Positions 39,653 to 50,400 are shown, counted from the stretch's first letter. The stretch is 64,000 bases of DNA from Deltaproteobacteria bacterium (GCA_016200545.1 JACQEO010000084.1:69528-133527); one strand, 5' to 3'. Notes: generated from the letters alone by a model not told the origin. Numbers and translations are program-made.

Positions 39653-40624
39653 ATGCCCTACGGAACAACCTACAACGTCGACACGCTCGAGCTGCTGACG
39701 AGCTACGAGGCCTACGGCCGCACGCTCGTCGAGCTCGGGACCGCCCATCCCGAAGTCGTCGTCCTCACCGCCGACCTCTCGCGCTCGACGCGCGCCACCG
39801 ACTTCTTCACCGCCTTTCCGGAGCGCGCGTTCAACCTCGGCATCGCCGAACAAAACATGGTCGGCTGCGCCGCGGGACTCGCCGCGTCCGGGCTCGTGCC
39901 CTTCGTCATCAACATCGCGACGTTCCAAACCATGCGCTCGTTCGAGCAGATCCGCAGCGACTTCGGCTACCCGCGCCTCCGCGGCGTCTTCATGTCGATC
40001 TGGTCCGGCCTCTCCGGCGGCTACGTCGGGGCAACGCACCACGCGATCGAAGACATGGCGCTGATGCGCCTCATCCCGAACATGGCCGTCCTCGCCCCCG
40101 CGAACTCCGAGGACACCGCCGCCGCGACCCGCGCCGCCTACGACTATCCGGGTCCCGTCTACATCCGCATCGCCAATGCCATGGACCCGAGCGGCAACGA
40201 GGGCAATCCGTTCGTGCTCGGCAGCATGGCCGTCACCCACACCGGCTCTGACGCCACGGTCATCGCCTGCGGCGCTCAGGTCACGGACGCCAACCGCGCC
40301 GCCCGTCGTCTCGCCGAGGACGGCATCACGGTACGCGTCCTCTACTGCCACACGCTGAAGCCGCTCGACACCGCCGCCGTGCTCGCCGCCGCGCGCGAGA
40401 CGGGCGCGATCGTGACGGTGGAGGACCACACGACGATCGGTGGACTCGGGGGCGCAGTCGCGGAGACGCTCGCGGAGGCGGGCGCCGGCACGCGGCTCGT
40501 GCGGCTGGGCGTACCGGACGTCTACGCGCCGATCGGCTACGCGCCCGAACTCTACGCCCACTTCGGCTACGACGCCGACGGCATCGCGCGGGCGGTCCGT
40601 CAGGCGACTTCGGGCGCCGGGTAG
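39653..40624 (+). CDS. Transketolase, C-terminal subunit
   Basis: A 323-residue protein. It has the pyrimidine-binding half with the cofactor-activating Glu in NLGIAEQNMVGCAAGLAASG, FVINIATFQTMRSFEQIRSD and SGGYVGATHHAIEDMALMRL. The C-terminal domain includes TVEDHTTIGGLGGAVAETLA. It completes the split transketolase with the preceding gene. Its 3' end overlaps the convergent CBS gene by 25 bases. Confidence 0.9.
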   Translation: MPYGTTYNVDTLELLTSYEAYGRTLVELGTAHPEVVVLTADLSRSTRATDFFTAFPERAFNLGIAEQNMVGCAAGLAASGLVPFVINIATFQTMRSFEQIRSDFGYPRLRGVFMSIWSGLSGGYVGATHHAIEDMALMRLIPNMAVLAPANSEDTAAATRAAYDYPGPVYIRIANAMDPSGNEGNPFVLGSMAVTHTGSDATVIACGAQVTDANRAARRLAEDGITVRVLYCHTLKPLDTAAVLAAARETGAIVTVEDHTTIGGLGGAVAETLAEAGAGTRLVRLGVPDVYAPIGYAPELYAHFGYDADGIARAVRQATSGAG

Positions 40625-41001
40625 GTCTTCAACAGATGGCGGATGAGATCCGCCACCGTCACCATGCCGACCAGCCGCCCTTCACGCACCACCGGCAGAT
40701 GGCGGATCAACGCGTTCCGCATGAGGCCGATCGCTTCGTCCGCGGTCGCGAACTCGTCGATCGAGATCGGGTCGACCGTCATGACGTCGCGCGCGCTCAT
40801 GGTGTCGAGGCGCTTCTCGTCATGGAGCAGGTTGACGACGTCGGTGATGCTGATGATCCCGAGGAGCCGCGCATCCTTGTCGACGACCGGCATCGCGCCG
40901 ATTCCGAGCGCCGCGATCTCATGCGCGACGTCGACCAACGAGTCCGTCGGTCCGGCGGTGACGAGGTGGCCGCTCATCACCGTGCGGATGTGCGCCTGCA
41001 T
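40600..41001 (-). CDS. Paired CBS-domain protein
   Basis: A 133-residue protein from ATG 41001, preferred because the family begins near QAHIRTVMSGHLVTAGP; ATG 41028 is an alternative. Two CBS motifs are visible: VDVAHEIAALGIGAMPVVDKDARLLGIISITD and the second with RDVMTVDPISIDEFATADEA then IRHLPVVREGRLVGMVTVAD. The pair would form one Bateman module that binds adenine nucleotides. It has no effector domain, so it likely senses energy charge for another protein. The 3' end overlaps the transketolase gene on the other strand. Confidence 0.88.
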   Translation of the reverse strand: MQAHIRTVMSGHLVTAGPTDSLVDVAHEIAALGIGAMPVVDKDARLLGIISITDVVNLLHDEKRLDTMSARDVMTVDPISIDEFATADEAIGLMRNALIRHLPVVREGRLVGMVTVADLIRHLLKTYPAPEVA

Positions 41002-41247
41002 CAACGCCTGTGCGCGGCCGCGAGGCATGCGCCGAAAAGCTACGGGATCGATGCAGCGACCGCAAGGACGAGGCCCGGCGCAATTGCTTGCCGGGGGGCG
41101 GCCGCGATGCCCGTCCCAGGGGGCTCACCACCAGCTCGATCGACTGGGCCATGGCGTCGCAGGCCGCGATTTCCGCTTTGCGAACCCACTCCCGTTCCGT
41201 TATTGCTGGGGTCCACGACACGGCACCTCGCGCGGCGACTCCCACCC

Positions 41248-42396
41248 ATGCGGAACACACACGGACGAACTCTCGGTCTCGTACTGTCTGGCGGTGGCGC
41301 ACGCGGCGTCTTCCAGGTCGGCGTGTACGAGGATCTCATGAAGGATCCGCGCTTCGCCGGGCGGCCGATGGCGCTCTCCGGCACGTCGGCGGGGGCGATC
41401 AACGCCGCGCTGATCGCGGCCGGCAGGACGCCATCCGAAATGATGCAGTTCTGGAACGTCGTTGCCGACAACCCCCCGGCGATCGCGAGCAATCGCTTCT
41501 TCCGCACGGCGGTGCGGACCTTGGTGCGTCTCACGCTCAGCGAGTCACTCGCCTGGATGCGCCCGGGACGTCGCTGGCAGGCGCTCGTTCAACGCGCCCG
41601 CAATCACGTGCCGCCACGGCCCGGCAGCATGCTCGCCCTTGCCGTCGAGTTCCTCCTGAGCACACGCTTCGAGCTGGTGAGCCAGTTTCTCGAGGGCATC
41701 GAGGAGCCGTTTCTCGCCGACACCGCACCGCTGCGGCGACTCCTCGTCGATACCTTCGGCGGCGAGCGCCTGCCGAACGTCGGCGTGCACCTCGCGATCA
41801 GCACCGTCGACGCGCATACCGGACGGGTCGTCCGTTTCGCGACGCGCGCGACGCCGCTCACCCGCCCGCCCGACTACACGATCGTCAACGCGATCACCGT
41901 CGATATGGTGCTCGCGAGCGCGAGCATCCCGCTCCTCTTCCCGCCGGTCGCGATCGGATCGCATCTCCTGTGGGACGGCGGCCTCCTGGTGAACACGCCG
42001 CTCGCGCCGGTGGTCGCGCTCGGCGCCGACGAGATCGTGACCGTGCTCGTCACCGAACCGCCCGATCCGGTCTCGCAGCCCTTTCCGCACTTCGGCCGCG
42101 CCGTCGAGCGCACCGTCGATAGCTTCCTCGAGAACGCCTACAATGTCGACCGCAAGCTCCTGCTCGAGCGCAACCGGCTGGCGCGCCTCGAGGACGGCCA
42201 TCACTACCGCGACGTCACGTTGTACGAGCCCGTGCGGCCGGCCCGCGAGTGCTTCAACTCCGGGTCCTATCTCTACTTCGAGCGCGAGACGATCGCGGCG
42301 GCGTACGAAGCCGGGCGGCGCGCGACCCGCGGCTGGCTCGCCGACGGCCCGCGCGTCGACAACCTCGAAGAAGCGCACGCCGGCGCGGCGGCCTGA
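41248..42396 (+). CDS. Patatin-like phospholipase family protein
   Basis: A 382-residue protein. The oxyanion loop LVLSGGGARGVFQVGVYEDL, the Ser nucleophile in ALSGTSAGAINAALI and the Asp in LLWDGGLLVNTPLAP form the patatin dyad in order. No signal peptide is seen. Helical insert FLLSTRFELVSQFLEGIEEP and the long C-terminal part (VRPARECFNSGSYLYFERE) are typical for bacterial cytoplasmic patatins. It should hydrolyse acyl chains of glycerolipids. There is no neighbour-based hint to substrate. Confidence 0.87.
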   Translation: MRNTHGRTLGLVLSGGGARGVFQVGVYEDLMKDPRFAGRPMALSGTSAGAINAALIAAGRTPSEMMQFWNVVADNPPAIASNRFFRTAVRTLVRLTLSESLAWMRPGRRWQALVQRARNHVPPRPGSMLALAVEFLLSTRFELVSQFLEGIEEPFLADTAPLRRLLVDTFGGERLPNVGVHLAISTVDAHTGRVVRFATRATPLTRPPDYTIVNAITVDMVLASASIPLLFPPVAIGSHLLWDGGLLVNTPLAPVVALGADEIVTVLVTEPPDPVSQPFPHFGRAVERTVDSFLENAYNVDRKLLLERNRLARLEDGHHYRDVTLYEPVRPARECFNSGSYLYFERETIAAAYEAGRRATRGWLADGPRVDNLEEAHAGAAA

Positions 42397-42435
42397 GCCG
42401 CCCGCCGGCGGCGACCACCCTCCCACCGCCGGCGG

Positions 42436-43638
42436 TCAGCCGTTCCGGCGCGACGCACGCGATCGACCGCGGCCGTTCGCGGTCGCGCCGCGATGGATCG
42501 TCAACGGTCCACGCGCGCCCGCGACCTTGCGCGCGACGAACACCTTCGCCACGAAGTGCGGCTCGACGGACTCGAGGCGGAACCCCGCCTCGACGATCGG
42601 CACCGCGAGATCGTCGCCGATGTAGTCGCGATAGAACGGCTCGTGGAAGTCGGCCGCGAAGCGGCCGAGGAAGAATGCGAGGCTGCCGCTCTCGGCGAGT
42701 TGCGCCGAGTCCTCGACGACGAGCAAGCCGCCGGGCCGGAGGACGCGATGCATCTCGGCGAGCACGGCACGGCGGGCGGCATGCGGCAGCTCGTGGAAGA
42801 GATGGACGCAGGTGACGACGTCGAAGTGCCTGCTACGAAACGGCAGCCGCTCGGCGTTCTCGGCGACGAGCGACACGTCGGGAACGTCGGCGAGGACACT
42901 GCGCGCGATCTGAAGATAGTACGGGCTCAGATCCAAGCCGTAGAGCCGCAGACGCGGCTGCGCGAGCGCGATCTGCGACAACGTCCGGCCGGTGCCGCAC
43001 GCGACGTCGAGCAGCCGCATGTCGCGAGCGCCGGCGGTCGCCATGAAGCGTGAGATCGGCGGGATCACCTGGCGCCGCATGACGTCGCTCATCCCCGCGA
43101 ACAGCAGCTCGACCGCGAGGTCGTACAGCTCCGCGGAACGCCGACTGAGGTATCCGTCGCTCTGCCAATGGAAGTTGCGCCGGAAGTACGACGGGTAGCG
43201 CTGCGCGTCGACGCCCGCCGGAAGATCTTGATGATCGCGCGCAAGGGCGCGCCGAATGACCCGCGGAACGTCGAGGAGGAGGCTCGGTAGCGTGCGCGCA
43301 TAGCTGCCGAACGGAATTTGGAAGAGCAGCGCCCGCGGGTACAGGCCGGCTTCGACGTTGGCCAGGTCACGCGCGAGGAGGTCCTCGTAGCGACCGCGGA
43401 GCGCCGCCACGGACGCGGGGTCGGGTGACTCGCCGCCGGTGAGCACCGCCAACAGACGCCGCACGGTCGCCAACGGGAAGCGGATGGCGTGCTGTTGCGT
43501 TCGATAGGTGGCCCGATCGATCCGTCGTCGCACGTCCGTCGCCACTCGATCGAGCTCGATCCGGAGAGCGGTCCACACGTTCGCCGCGGGGGCGCGCGCT
43601 GTGGTCTCGGTCTCGGCGTCGATGGAGTCGCGCTGCAT
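42436..43638 (-). CDS. Class I SAM-dependent methyltransferase
   Basis: A 400-residue protein. The C-terminal half is a Methyltransf_11 domain: MRLLDVACGTGRTLSQIALA binds SAM, LYGLDLSPYYLQIARS is the acidic loop, and HFDVVTCVHLFHELPHAARR and EMHRVLRPGGLLVVEDSAQL complete the core. The N-terminal 190 residues are helical with PSYFRRNFHWQSDGYLS, an extension found in some delta-lineage and cyanobacterial methyltransferases. The basic tail (residues 380-400) is disordered. The acceptor is unknown. It converges with the patatin gene. Confidence 0.83.
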   Translation of the reverse strand: MQRDSIDAETETTARAPAANVWTALRIELDRVATDVRRRIDRATYRTQQHAIRFPLATVRRLLAVLTGGESPDPASVAALRGRYEDLLARDLANVEAGLYPRALLFQIPFGSYARTLPSLLLDVPRVIRRALARDHQDLPAGVDAQRYPSYFRRNFHWQSDGYLSRRSAELYDLAVELLFAGMSDVMRRQVIPPISRFMATAGARDMRLLDVACGTGRTLSQIALAQPRLRLYGLDLSPYYLQIARSVLADVPDVSLVAENAERLPFRSRHFDVVTCVHLFHELPHAARRAVLAEMHRVLRPGGLLVVEDSAQLAESGSLAFFLGRFAADFHEPFYRDYIGDDLAVPIVEAGFRLESVEPHFVAKVFVARKVAGARGPLTIHRGATANGRGRSRASRRNG

Positions 43639-43799
43639 GTTCGCGACCAGCGTATAGAATTGCCGTCGCGAGACAAAGGTCCGTTCCTCGCGGACGCGCT
43701 GGACCTCCCCTATTATCGCCGCCTCAGCTCACGTCTCGTCGGCCTAGGACGGGCGAGCGGCGTCCGCTAGCCTACGTACTGCCAAGGACACGTGGAAAG

Positions 43800-44174
43800 A
43801 TGCCGGAGCCGGTGCTGGTCGTCGAAGACGACCCCGACATTCGCGATATGATGATCGCGGTCGTCGAGAACGAAGGTCACAGGGCGGTACCGGTCGAGAA
43901 CGGCGCCGAGGCGCTGCGGCTCCTCCGAAACGGCCTCAGGCCCTGTCTCATCCTGGTGGATCCGACGATGCCGGTGAAGAACGTCTGGGAGTTCCGCGCC
44001 GAGCAGAGCGCCGATCCCCATCTCGCTGCGATCCCGACGATCGCCGTCGCCGCGGCCGCCAAGGAGGCGATGCGCGACCTCCACCCCGACGGTACGGTGT
44101 CGAAGTTGGTCGACCTCGACACCTTGGCGAGGCTGCTGAAAGCGCACTGCATCAGTAACCACCGCGTCGCCTGA
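43800..44174 (+). CDS. Single-domain response regulator
   Basis: A 124-residue receiver domain. VLVVEDDPDIRDMMI provides the acidic pair, LILVDPTMP carries the phosphoacceptor Asp (about residue 54), and DGTVSKLVD keeps the Lys with a shorter following segment. A Thr/Ser switch is seen in PTIAVAAAAK only weakly. No output domain is present, so it would signal by protein contact. No histidine kinase is in the window. Confidence 0.82.
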   Translation: MPEPVLVVEDDPDIRDMMIAVVENEGHRAVPVENGAEALRLLRNGLRPCLILVDPTMPVKNVWEFRAEQSADPHLAAIPTIAVAAAAKEAMRDLHPDGTVSKLVDLDTLARLLKAHCISNHRVA

Positions 44175-44258
44175 GCGCGTCGCGCGATCTACTCGGGCAC
44201 TCGTCGACGAGGATACGGCCCGCGACGAGGAGGCCGAGCCGGTGCCCGCGCGAGCGCG

Positions 44259-44657
44259 CTACTCGACAGCTACCGCGGCGCGCGCCGACTCGGAACGCCG
44301 CGAGCTCGCCCCCATCAGCCGTCGGAATCGTGTCCGCGCGCCGCTCTGTACACGCAGGCGTCCGATCAGGCCGGCTCGTGCGTTCGCCGGTTCCGGCAGC
44401 AGCGCGAGACGTTGCCCGGCGGGCGTTTCCACCTCGCGTTTGCCGACGCGCGCGCCGCATCGGCAGTAGAGCGCCGTCGACTCGGAGCGGTGCGGCGTCG
44501 CGCACGCGGTGGCGCCGCCGATGGTGTAGCGCGCGCCACAGAAGCGACACCGGCACCACGAGAACCCGCAGCACGGACAACGGAGCCGCGTCTCGTGATT
44601 CACGTTCGGCGATTTGCCTTCCGAGTTCAATAGTTCGACTTCCGACGTTTCGAACAT
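44259..44657 (-). CDS. Small Cys-rich protein of unknown function
   Basis: A 132-residue protein from ATG 44657, six bases after GGAAGG (an ATG at 44663 is also possible). Residues 15-70 contain RCPCCGFSWCRCRFCGARYT and later TACATPHRSES with YCRCGARVG, giving about nine Cys in CxxC-like pairs that could bind two zinc ions. The C-terminal 55 residues are basic and Arg-rich. A short conserved zinc-ribbon regulator is possible. No other frame here has better coding look. Confidence 0.5.
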   Translation of the reverse strand: MFETSEVELLNSEGKSPNVNHETRLRCPCCGFSWCRCRFCGARYTIGGATACATPHRSESTALYCRCGARVGKREVETPAGQRLALLPEPANARAGLIGRLRVQSGARTRFRRLMGASSRRSESARAAVAVE

Positions 44658-44963
44658 TACCATCCTTCCGGTCGCTTCCGAGATCGACCCGACGCTCTTT
44701 TTGACGCAACGCCCGAATCCTAGCCCGCGCCGCGTCATTCGCCAAACGTCGGCTCGAGCGGCTGCACGCCGGTTGCGGCCTATGCCGGCTGGAAGGGCCC
44801 GTCAACCCTCGAGAATTGTGCCCGCAGGCGACAGCCGCTCGCCTTCACGCCGACACCGGAGGCGCGTGAGGATCGTCACCGTTGAGCACTACGTTCGCGG
44901 TCACGCGCGCATCGCGGGGACAGCTTGCGCTCGTGATCCGAGAGCGTCAGAAGAGAAACGCAT
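44658..44963. other. Promoter gap between the Cys-rich and OsmC genes
   Basis: The 306 bases hold the divergent upstream regions of the two genes. No further coding region or repeat is recognised. Confidence 0.35.
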
Positions 44964-45416
44964 ATGGCGGCGATCCATCACTACGACGTGCGGGCGCACT
45001 GGCACAAAGCCGGTGACGCGACGGTGAATCCGATGAACCATCGCCTCGAGTTCGACAGCCGTCCGTCGATCGAGGCTTCGGGTGCGCCGCAATTCAAGGG
45101 CGACGCCGGCAAGGTAAACCCCGAGGAGCTCTTCGTCGCGGCGCTGGTCTCGTGTCAGATGCTCTCCTACCTCGCGCTCGCCGCGCGCGCCGGCGTCGAC
45201 GTCCTCGCCTACGAGGATACCGGCCAGGGCACGATGACGATCGCCGACAAGCGCATGCGCATCACCGCGGTGCGCCTGCGCCCGCGCATCACGATCGCCC
45301 CGGGGAGCGACGAAGCGAAGGCGCGGTCGCTGGTCGAGACGGCGCATGAGGCCTGCTTCGTCGCCAACTCCGTCTCGTGCGCGGTCGAGGTCGAGCCCGA
45401 GGTCGTCGTCGGCTGA
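44964..45416 (+). CDS. OsmC-family peroxiredoxin-like protein
   Basis: A 150-residue protein. The OsmC/Ohr fold is visible with NPEELFVAALVSCQMLSYLA carrying the peroxidatic Cys (about residue 64) and HEACFVANSVSCAVEVEPEV the resolving Cys region. The start HHYDVRAHW is typical of the OsmC rather than the Ohr subgroup. It would reduce organic hydroperoxides. It is followed after 40 bases by a zinc alcohol dehydrogenase on the same strand. Confidence 0.88.
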   Translation: MAAIHHYDVRAHWHKAGDATVNPMNHRLEFDSRPSIEASGAPQFKGDAGKVNPEELFVAALVSCQMLSYLALAARAGVDVLAYEDTGQGTMTIADKRMRITAVRLRPRITIAPGSDEAKARSLVETAHEACFVANSVSCAVEVEPEVVVG

Positions 45417-45456
45417 GCCCGCCGACCGTCGCCGCGAGCACCACCACATCCGTTCC

Positions 45457-46560
45457 ATGCTGCCGAAAATCAGCCGCGCGATCGTCCAGGAAGGACCGCG
45501 ACGCCTCGTCCTGCGCGAGCTTCCGCTGCCGGAGATCGACGCCGACAGCGCGCTCCTGCGCGTCGAGGCCTGCGGCATCTGCGGCAGCGACGCCGAGCAG
45601 TACGCCGGTCTGTTGCCGGTGACCTTCCCCGTCGTCCCCGGACACGAGCCGCTCGGGACGATCGCGCGTATCGGCGATCGTGCCGCGCAGCGCTGGGGCG
45701 TCGACGTCGGCGACCGGGTGGCGGTGGAGGCGCCGATTCCGTGCGGGCGCTGCCGCGTGTGTCTCACGGGGCGCTACACCATGTGTCGCGCGCGCGGCGG
45801 ATTCTTCGCCCATGGCTACGTCCCACTGACGCAGCCGCCGGGCTTGTGGGGCGGCTACGCCGACTACCTCTACCTCGACCCGTGCTCGATCGTGCACCGC
45901 GTGCGCGCCGACGTCCCGGCGGCGATCGCGGTGATGTTCAATCCGCTCGGCGCCGGCTTTCGCTGGGCCGTCGACATCCCGAACACCGGGCCCGGCGACA
46001 CCGTTCTCGTGCTCGGTCCCGGGCAACGCGGGCTCGCGTGCGTGATCGCCGCGCGCGCCGCCGGCGCCGACACCGTCGTCGTCACCGGTCTCACGCGTGA
46101 CGCCCCGAAGCTCGCGCTCGCTCGCCGCTTCGGTGCCGACCACGTCATCGACATCGAACGCGAGGACGCGCGCCGGCGCGTGAAGGAGCTGACCGGCGGC
46201 CGCGGTGCCGACGTCGTCGTCGAGGTGACCGCCAACGCCCCGGAGCCCGTCGCCGAGGCGCTGCACTACGTCGCACCCGGCGGCCGCATCGTCCTCGCGG
46301 GCGTCAAGGGATTCCGCAGCGTGCCCGACTTCGTGAGCGACCTCCTGGTCCTGAAGGAAGCGCAGGTCCTCGGCGCGTTCGGCGTCACCAGCCCGGCCTA
46401 CGCGACGGCGATCCGCCTGATCGAGTCCGGGCGCGTACCGCTCGCCGAGATGCATACCCACGACTTCGCGCTCGAGGACGCCGAGCGCGCCATCCAGACA
46501 CTCGCCGGCGAGGTGCCGGGCGAGATCAGCATTCACTCCTGCCTGCTGCCGGGCCGCTGA
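45457..46560 (+). CDS. Zinc-dependent alcohol dehydrogenase (MDR family)
   Basis: A 367-residue protein from ATG 45457. Catalytic zinc ligands are Cys in ACGICGSDAEQYAGL and His-Glu in VPGHEPLGTI. Four structural-zinc Cys are in CGRCRVCLTGRYTMC. The cofactor loop VLVLGPGQRGLACVIAARAA follows. Asp/Thr after the second strand (TGLTRD) suggests no clear NAD(H) preference. The substrate may be a sugar alcohol or aromatic alcohol. Preceded by the OsmC gene. Confidence 0.88.
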   Translation: MLPKISRAIVQEGPRRLVLRELPLPEIDADSALLRVEACGICGSDAEQYAGLLPVTFPVVPGHEPLGTIARIGDRAAQRWGVDVGDRVAVEAPIPCGRCRVCLTGRYTMCRARGGFFAHGYVPLTQPPGLWGGYADYLYLDPCSIVHRVRADVPAAIAVMFNPLGAGFRWAVDIPNTGPGDTVLVLGPGQRGLACVIAARAAGADTVVVTGLTRDAPKLALARRFGADHVIDIEREDARRRVKELTGGRGADVVVEVTANAPEPVAEALHYVAPGGRIVLAGVKGFRSVPDFVSDLLVLKEAQVLGAFGVTSPAYATAIRLIESGRVPLAEMHTHDFALEDAERAIQTLAGEVPGEISIHSCLLPGR

Positions 46561-46627
46561 GCACCCCGAAGCACGGTGACGTGCGGCGCGCTTGAGTCGT
46601 CGCGAAAGAGCCGCTACGGCTGCGCCC

Positions 46628-47395
46628 ATGTCCGCCCCCACGCCAACCCTCTGGCAGTTCCGACACTCGCACTTCAACGAGAAGGCGCGCTGGGCACTCG
46701 ATTGGAAGGGCATCCGTCACGTCCGCCGCTCGCTGCTGCCGGGATTTCACATCCCACGCGTGCTGTGGATGACCGGTCAGAAATCGCTGCCGGTGCTGCG
46801 GCTCGACGGTCGCGTGATCGCGGACTCGACACGCATCATCGCCGCGCTCGAGGCGCTCCGCCCCGACCCGCCGCTCTATCCCGCCGATCCCGCCGCGCTG
46901 CGGCACGCGCTCGCGCTCGAGGAGTTCTTCGACGAGGAGCTCGGGCCGTACATCCGGCGCAGCTTCTTCCACGACCTGCTGCCGCACACCGACTATGCGG
47001 CGGCGCTCACTGCCACCGACTTCCCGCCGCTCGTCCGACACGCGTATCGTGCGCTCTTCCCCGCGATCCGCATCGTGATGCGCATGGACATGCGGATCGA
47101 CGAGCCCGGCGCCGCGCTCGGGCGCGCCAAGGTGGTCGCAGCGCTGGATCGCATCGAGACCGAGCTGCAGCCGTCGGGATTCCTCGTCGGCGATCGCTTC
47201 AGCGTCGCCGACCTGACCGCCGCCGCGTTGCTCTCACCGCTCCTCACACCATCCGAGTATCCCTACGCGTTTCCCGGTCCGATTCCGGAGCCGGTGGCGA
47301 GCTTTCGCGCGTCGCTCGCCGGACGGCGCGCGTTCGCGTGGGCGAGCGACATGTACCACCGCTACCGCGGGCGCTCCGTCGAGATCGCGACGTGA
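46628..47395 (+). CDS. Glutathione S-transferase family protein
   Basis: A 255-residue protein from ATG 46628. The N-terminal thioredoxin-like domain has LWQFRHSHFNEKARWALDWK and QKSLPVLRLDGRVIADSTRI, with the cis-Pro and the D-S GSH site. The C-terminal helices include ALDRIETELQPSGFLVGDRF and SVADLTAAALLSPL, the N-capping motif of GSTs. It lies 67 bases after the alcohol dehydrogenase. Conjugation of an electrophile is possible, but the catalytic Ser or Cys is not certain. Confidence 0.85.
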   Translation: MSAPTPTLWQFRHSHFNEKARWALDWKGIRHVRRSLLPGFHIPRVLWMTGQKSLPVLRLDGRVIADSTRIIAALEALRPDPPLYPADPAALRHALALEEFFDEELGPYIRRSFFHDLLPHTDYAAALTATDFPPLVRHAYRALFPAIRIVMRMDMRIDEPGAALGRAKVVAALDRIETELQPSGFLVGDRFSVADLTAAALLSPLLTPSEYPYAFPGPIPEPVASFRASLAGRRAFAWASDMYHRYRGRSVEIAT

Positions 47396-47440
47396 TTCGC
47401 CGACCTTGACTCACCGTCGCAACGAGACGAAGGTCTCGTC

Positions 47441-50400
47441 GTGCAGTGCGTCAGCTGCAACGCTGAGTTGATCCCGGGGAAGCGCTTCTGCGCACAGTGC
47501 GGCGCCGAGAGCGCGCGCCGCTGCCCGAACTGCGGCGCAACTGTGCAGGCGCGCTTCCGCTTCTGTCCCGATTGCGGCGCGGGCCTCGACGGCAGCGAGC
47601 CGCCCGCGAACCGTCTCGCAGAGCACATTCCGGACGAGCTCGCGCAGAAGCTCCGCGCCGCGCCGCGGCCGGCGCTCGAGGAGCGCAAGCTCGTCACCGT
47701 GCTCTTCTGCGACCTCGTCGGCTCGACCGCGATCGCCGAACGCCTCGACGCCGAGGAGTACCGCGACCTCCTCGAGCAGTACATGGCGCTCGCATTCCGC
47801 GAGATCTACGCCGTCGAGGGCATCGTCAACACGCTCGCCGGCGACGGCCTGATGGCGCTCTTCGGCGCACCCATCGCCCACGAGGATGCCCCACACCGCG
47901 CGGTCCGCGCCGCACTCGCCATCCGTGACGCACTCGCGGCCTTCAACGCCACGCCCGCCGCCGGCGGCCTCGAGCTGCAGGTACGGATCGGCATTCACAC
48001 CGGCCCCGTCATCGTCGGCACCGTCGGCAACGATCTCAAGATGGACTACACCGCGGTCGGTGACACCACGAACCTCGCCGCCCGCCTGCAGGCGACGGCG
48101 CGCCCGGGCACGATCCTCATCAGCCATGCGACGCACCGCTTGGTGCGTGACGCCTTTCTCGCCGAGCTCGCCGGCCCGTTCACGGTGAAGGGGAAGCGCG
48201 AGCCCGTCGTCGCCTACGAGATCCGCGGCGCGAGCGCGGCAACGTCGCCGATGGCGATCGCCGAGGCGCGCGGCATGACGCCGCTGGTCGGCCGCAGCGT
48301 CGAGCTGAGCCAGCTCACCACCTGCTTCGAGCGCGCGCGTGAAGGGCTGGCGCAGGTGGTGGCGGTCGTCGGCGACGCCGGCAGCGGCAAGTCGCGGCTC
48401 ATCTACGAGTTCAAGCAGCGTGTCGCGGGTGAGCCGGTCGCCTATTTCGAGGCGCGTTGCTCGGCGCTCGGCCAGAGCATTCCCTACGCACCGATGATCG
48501 ACATGCTGCGCCAGCACTTCGGCCTCGCGAGCGGCGAGACGGCGCACAGCGCCTGTGGCCGGATCGTCGCGCGCCTCGCCGAGCTCGACGGCGCGTCGGA
48601 AACCTTGCACCCGCATCTTTGCAGGCTCCTCGCCGTGCACGACGCCGGACCAGCGGGCGTGCCGCCCGAGGAGCAACGGCAGGAGACGTTCGAGGCGGTC
48701 GCCAAGCTCGTGTTCCTCACCAGCCAACGGCATCCGGTGGTGATGATCCTCGAAGACCTCCATTGGATGGACGACGCCTCGCGCGAGATGATCGCGCTCG
48801 CCATGGCACGGATGCACAGCGCGCGGGTGACGTTGATCGTGAGCCATCGGCCGGACTACCAACCGACATGGCGGTCGACTGCCGCGCTCACCCACCTCAA
48901 TCTGCGTCCACTCACCGACGACGACATACGCGCGATCATGCGTACCGTCGCCGGTGGACGCCTACCGACGGCGCTCGAGGCGCGTATCCTCGCCAAAGCC
49001 GAGGGCAATCCGTTCTTCACGGAGGAGATCACCCGCACCCTCGTCGAGGACGGCTTCCTCCTGCGCGGCGACGGCCACATCCGCCTCACCCGTCCGGTCG
49101 ACGAGGTCGGCATTCCCGATACCGTTCACGAGCTCATCGGCGCGCGCCTCGATCGCCTCGATCCGGAAACGAAGCGCGTCGCGCAAGTCGCCGCCGTGTT
49201 CGGACGTCAGTTCCATCGCGTGCAGTTGACGGAGCTCCTCGCCGGCGAGGGCATCGATGTCGCGCGCCAGCTCGAGCGTCTCGAGCTGCGCGGGATCGTG
49301 CATCGCAAGCACGTCCTCTCGCCCGACGAGTACCGCTTCGGCGAAAGCTTGGTGCAGGAAGTTGCGTACGAGGCGCTGCTGCTCAAGGAGCGGCGGCAGC
49401 TGCATGAGCGCATCGGCGTCCTCCTCGAGCGCGACGGATCCGATCGGGACCCCGCGCGCATCGCGCTGCTCGCGCATCATTTCTCGCGCGGCGACGACCG
49501 CCGCAAGGCGATCGCGGCGTTGCTGCGCGCGGCGCACAACGCCGAGGCGCTGCCGTCCTACAGCGCCGCCGTCGCCTTCTACCGCCAGGCCTGGGAGCTC
49601 GCCGATCCGGCGCTCACCGAGAGCGGCGGCGCCGACGACGATCTCAAGCACGCGGTCCTCGACGCCACCTTGGGGTTGGTCCGGATCGCCGTCCTCTATG
49701 GCCCGTCGCACCATGATGACGTCGAGCGCGCCGCCGAGCGCGGTCGCGCCCTCGCCGCCGAGCTCGGCAATGTCGAGGCGCTCGCCGGCCTGTGCGCGTA
49801 TCACGGCATGGCGTTGATGAGCGGGGCGCGCGAGCGCTTCGCCGAGGGCATCGCGCTCGCCGAGGAGGGGCTGGCGATCGCGCAGCGTGCGCATCTCGAG
49901 CTGGTGGCGACCAGCATCTCGCGCGGGCTCGCGTGGAGCTATCTCCTCGACGGCCAGTTCGAGCTCGCCCGCCGGACGATCGACTGGGTGGTGCAGGACC
50001 TCGAGGTACGCGGCCAGCGCGAGCTCCAAACCGACGTCTACTTCGGCGCGCGCTGGGTCCGCGAGGGCGTGCGCTACGGTGCGGACGATCTCGACGGTGC
50101 CGCCGAGAGCGCGCGCGAGACCTATGAGCTCGCGCCCACCGCCGGCAACCGCACCGCGCAGAGCGGCTCGGCCGCAACCCTGGCGCAGGTGTATTTCGAG
50201 CGCACCGACTACGCCGAGGCGGTGCGCTGGGCCGACCGCAGTCTCGAGATCGCACAGTTGATCGGCAGCATCGCCGGTATCCGCACCGCCGCCGCCGTCG
50301 CGCTCGCGGCGCGGCTCGAGCTCGGCGAGCCGGCGAACGCCGCCGCATACGCCGACGCAATCGAGGAAGGGCTCGCCCAGGGCGGTACCCTGCCGCTCAA

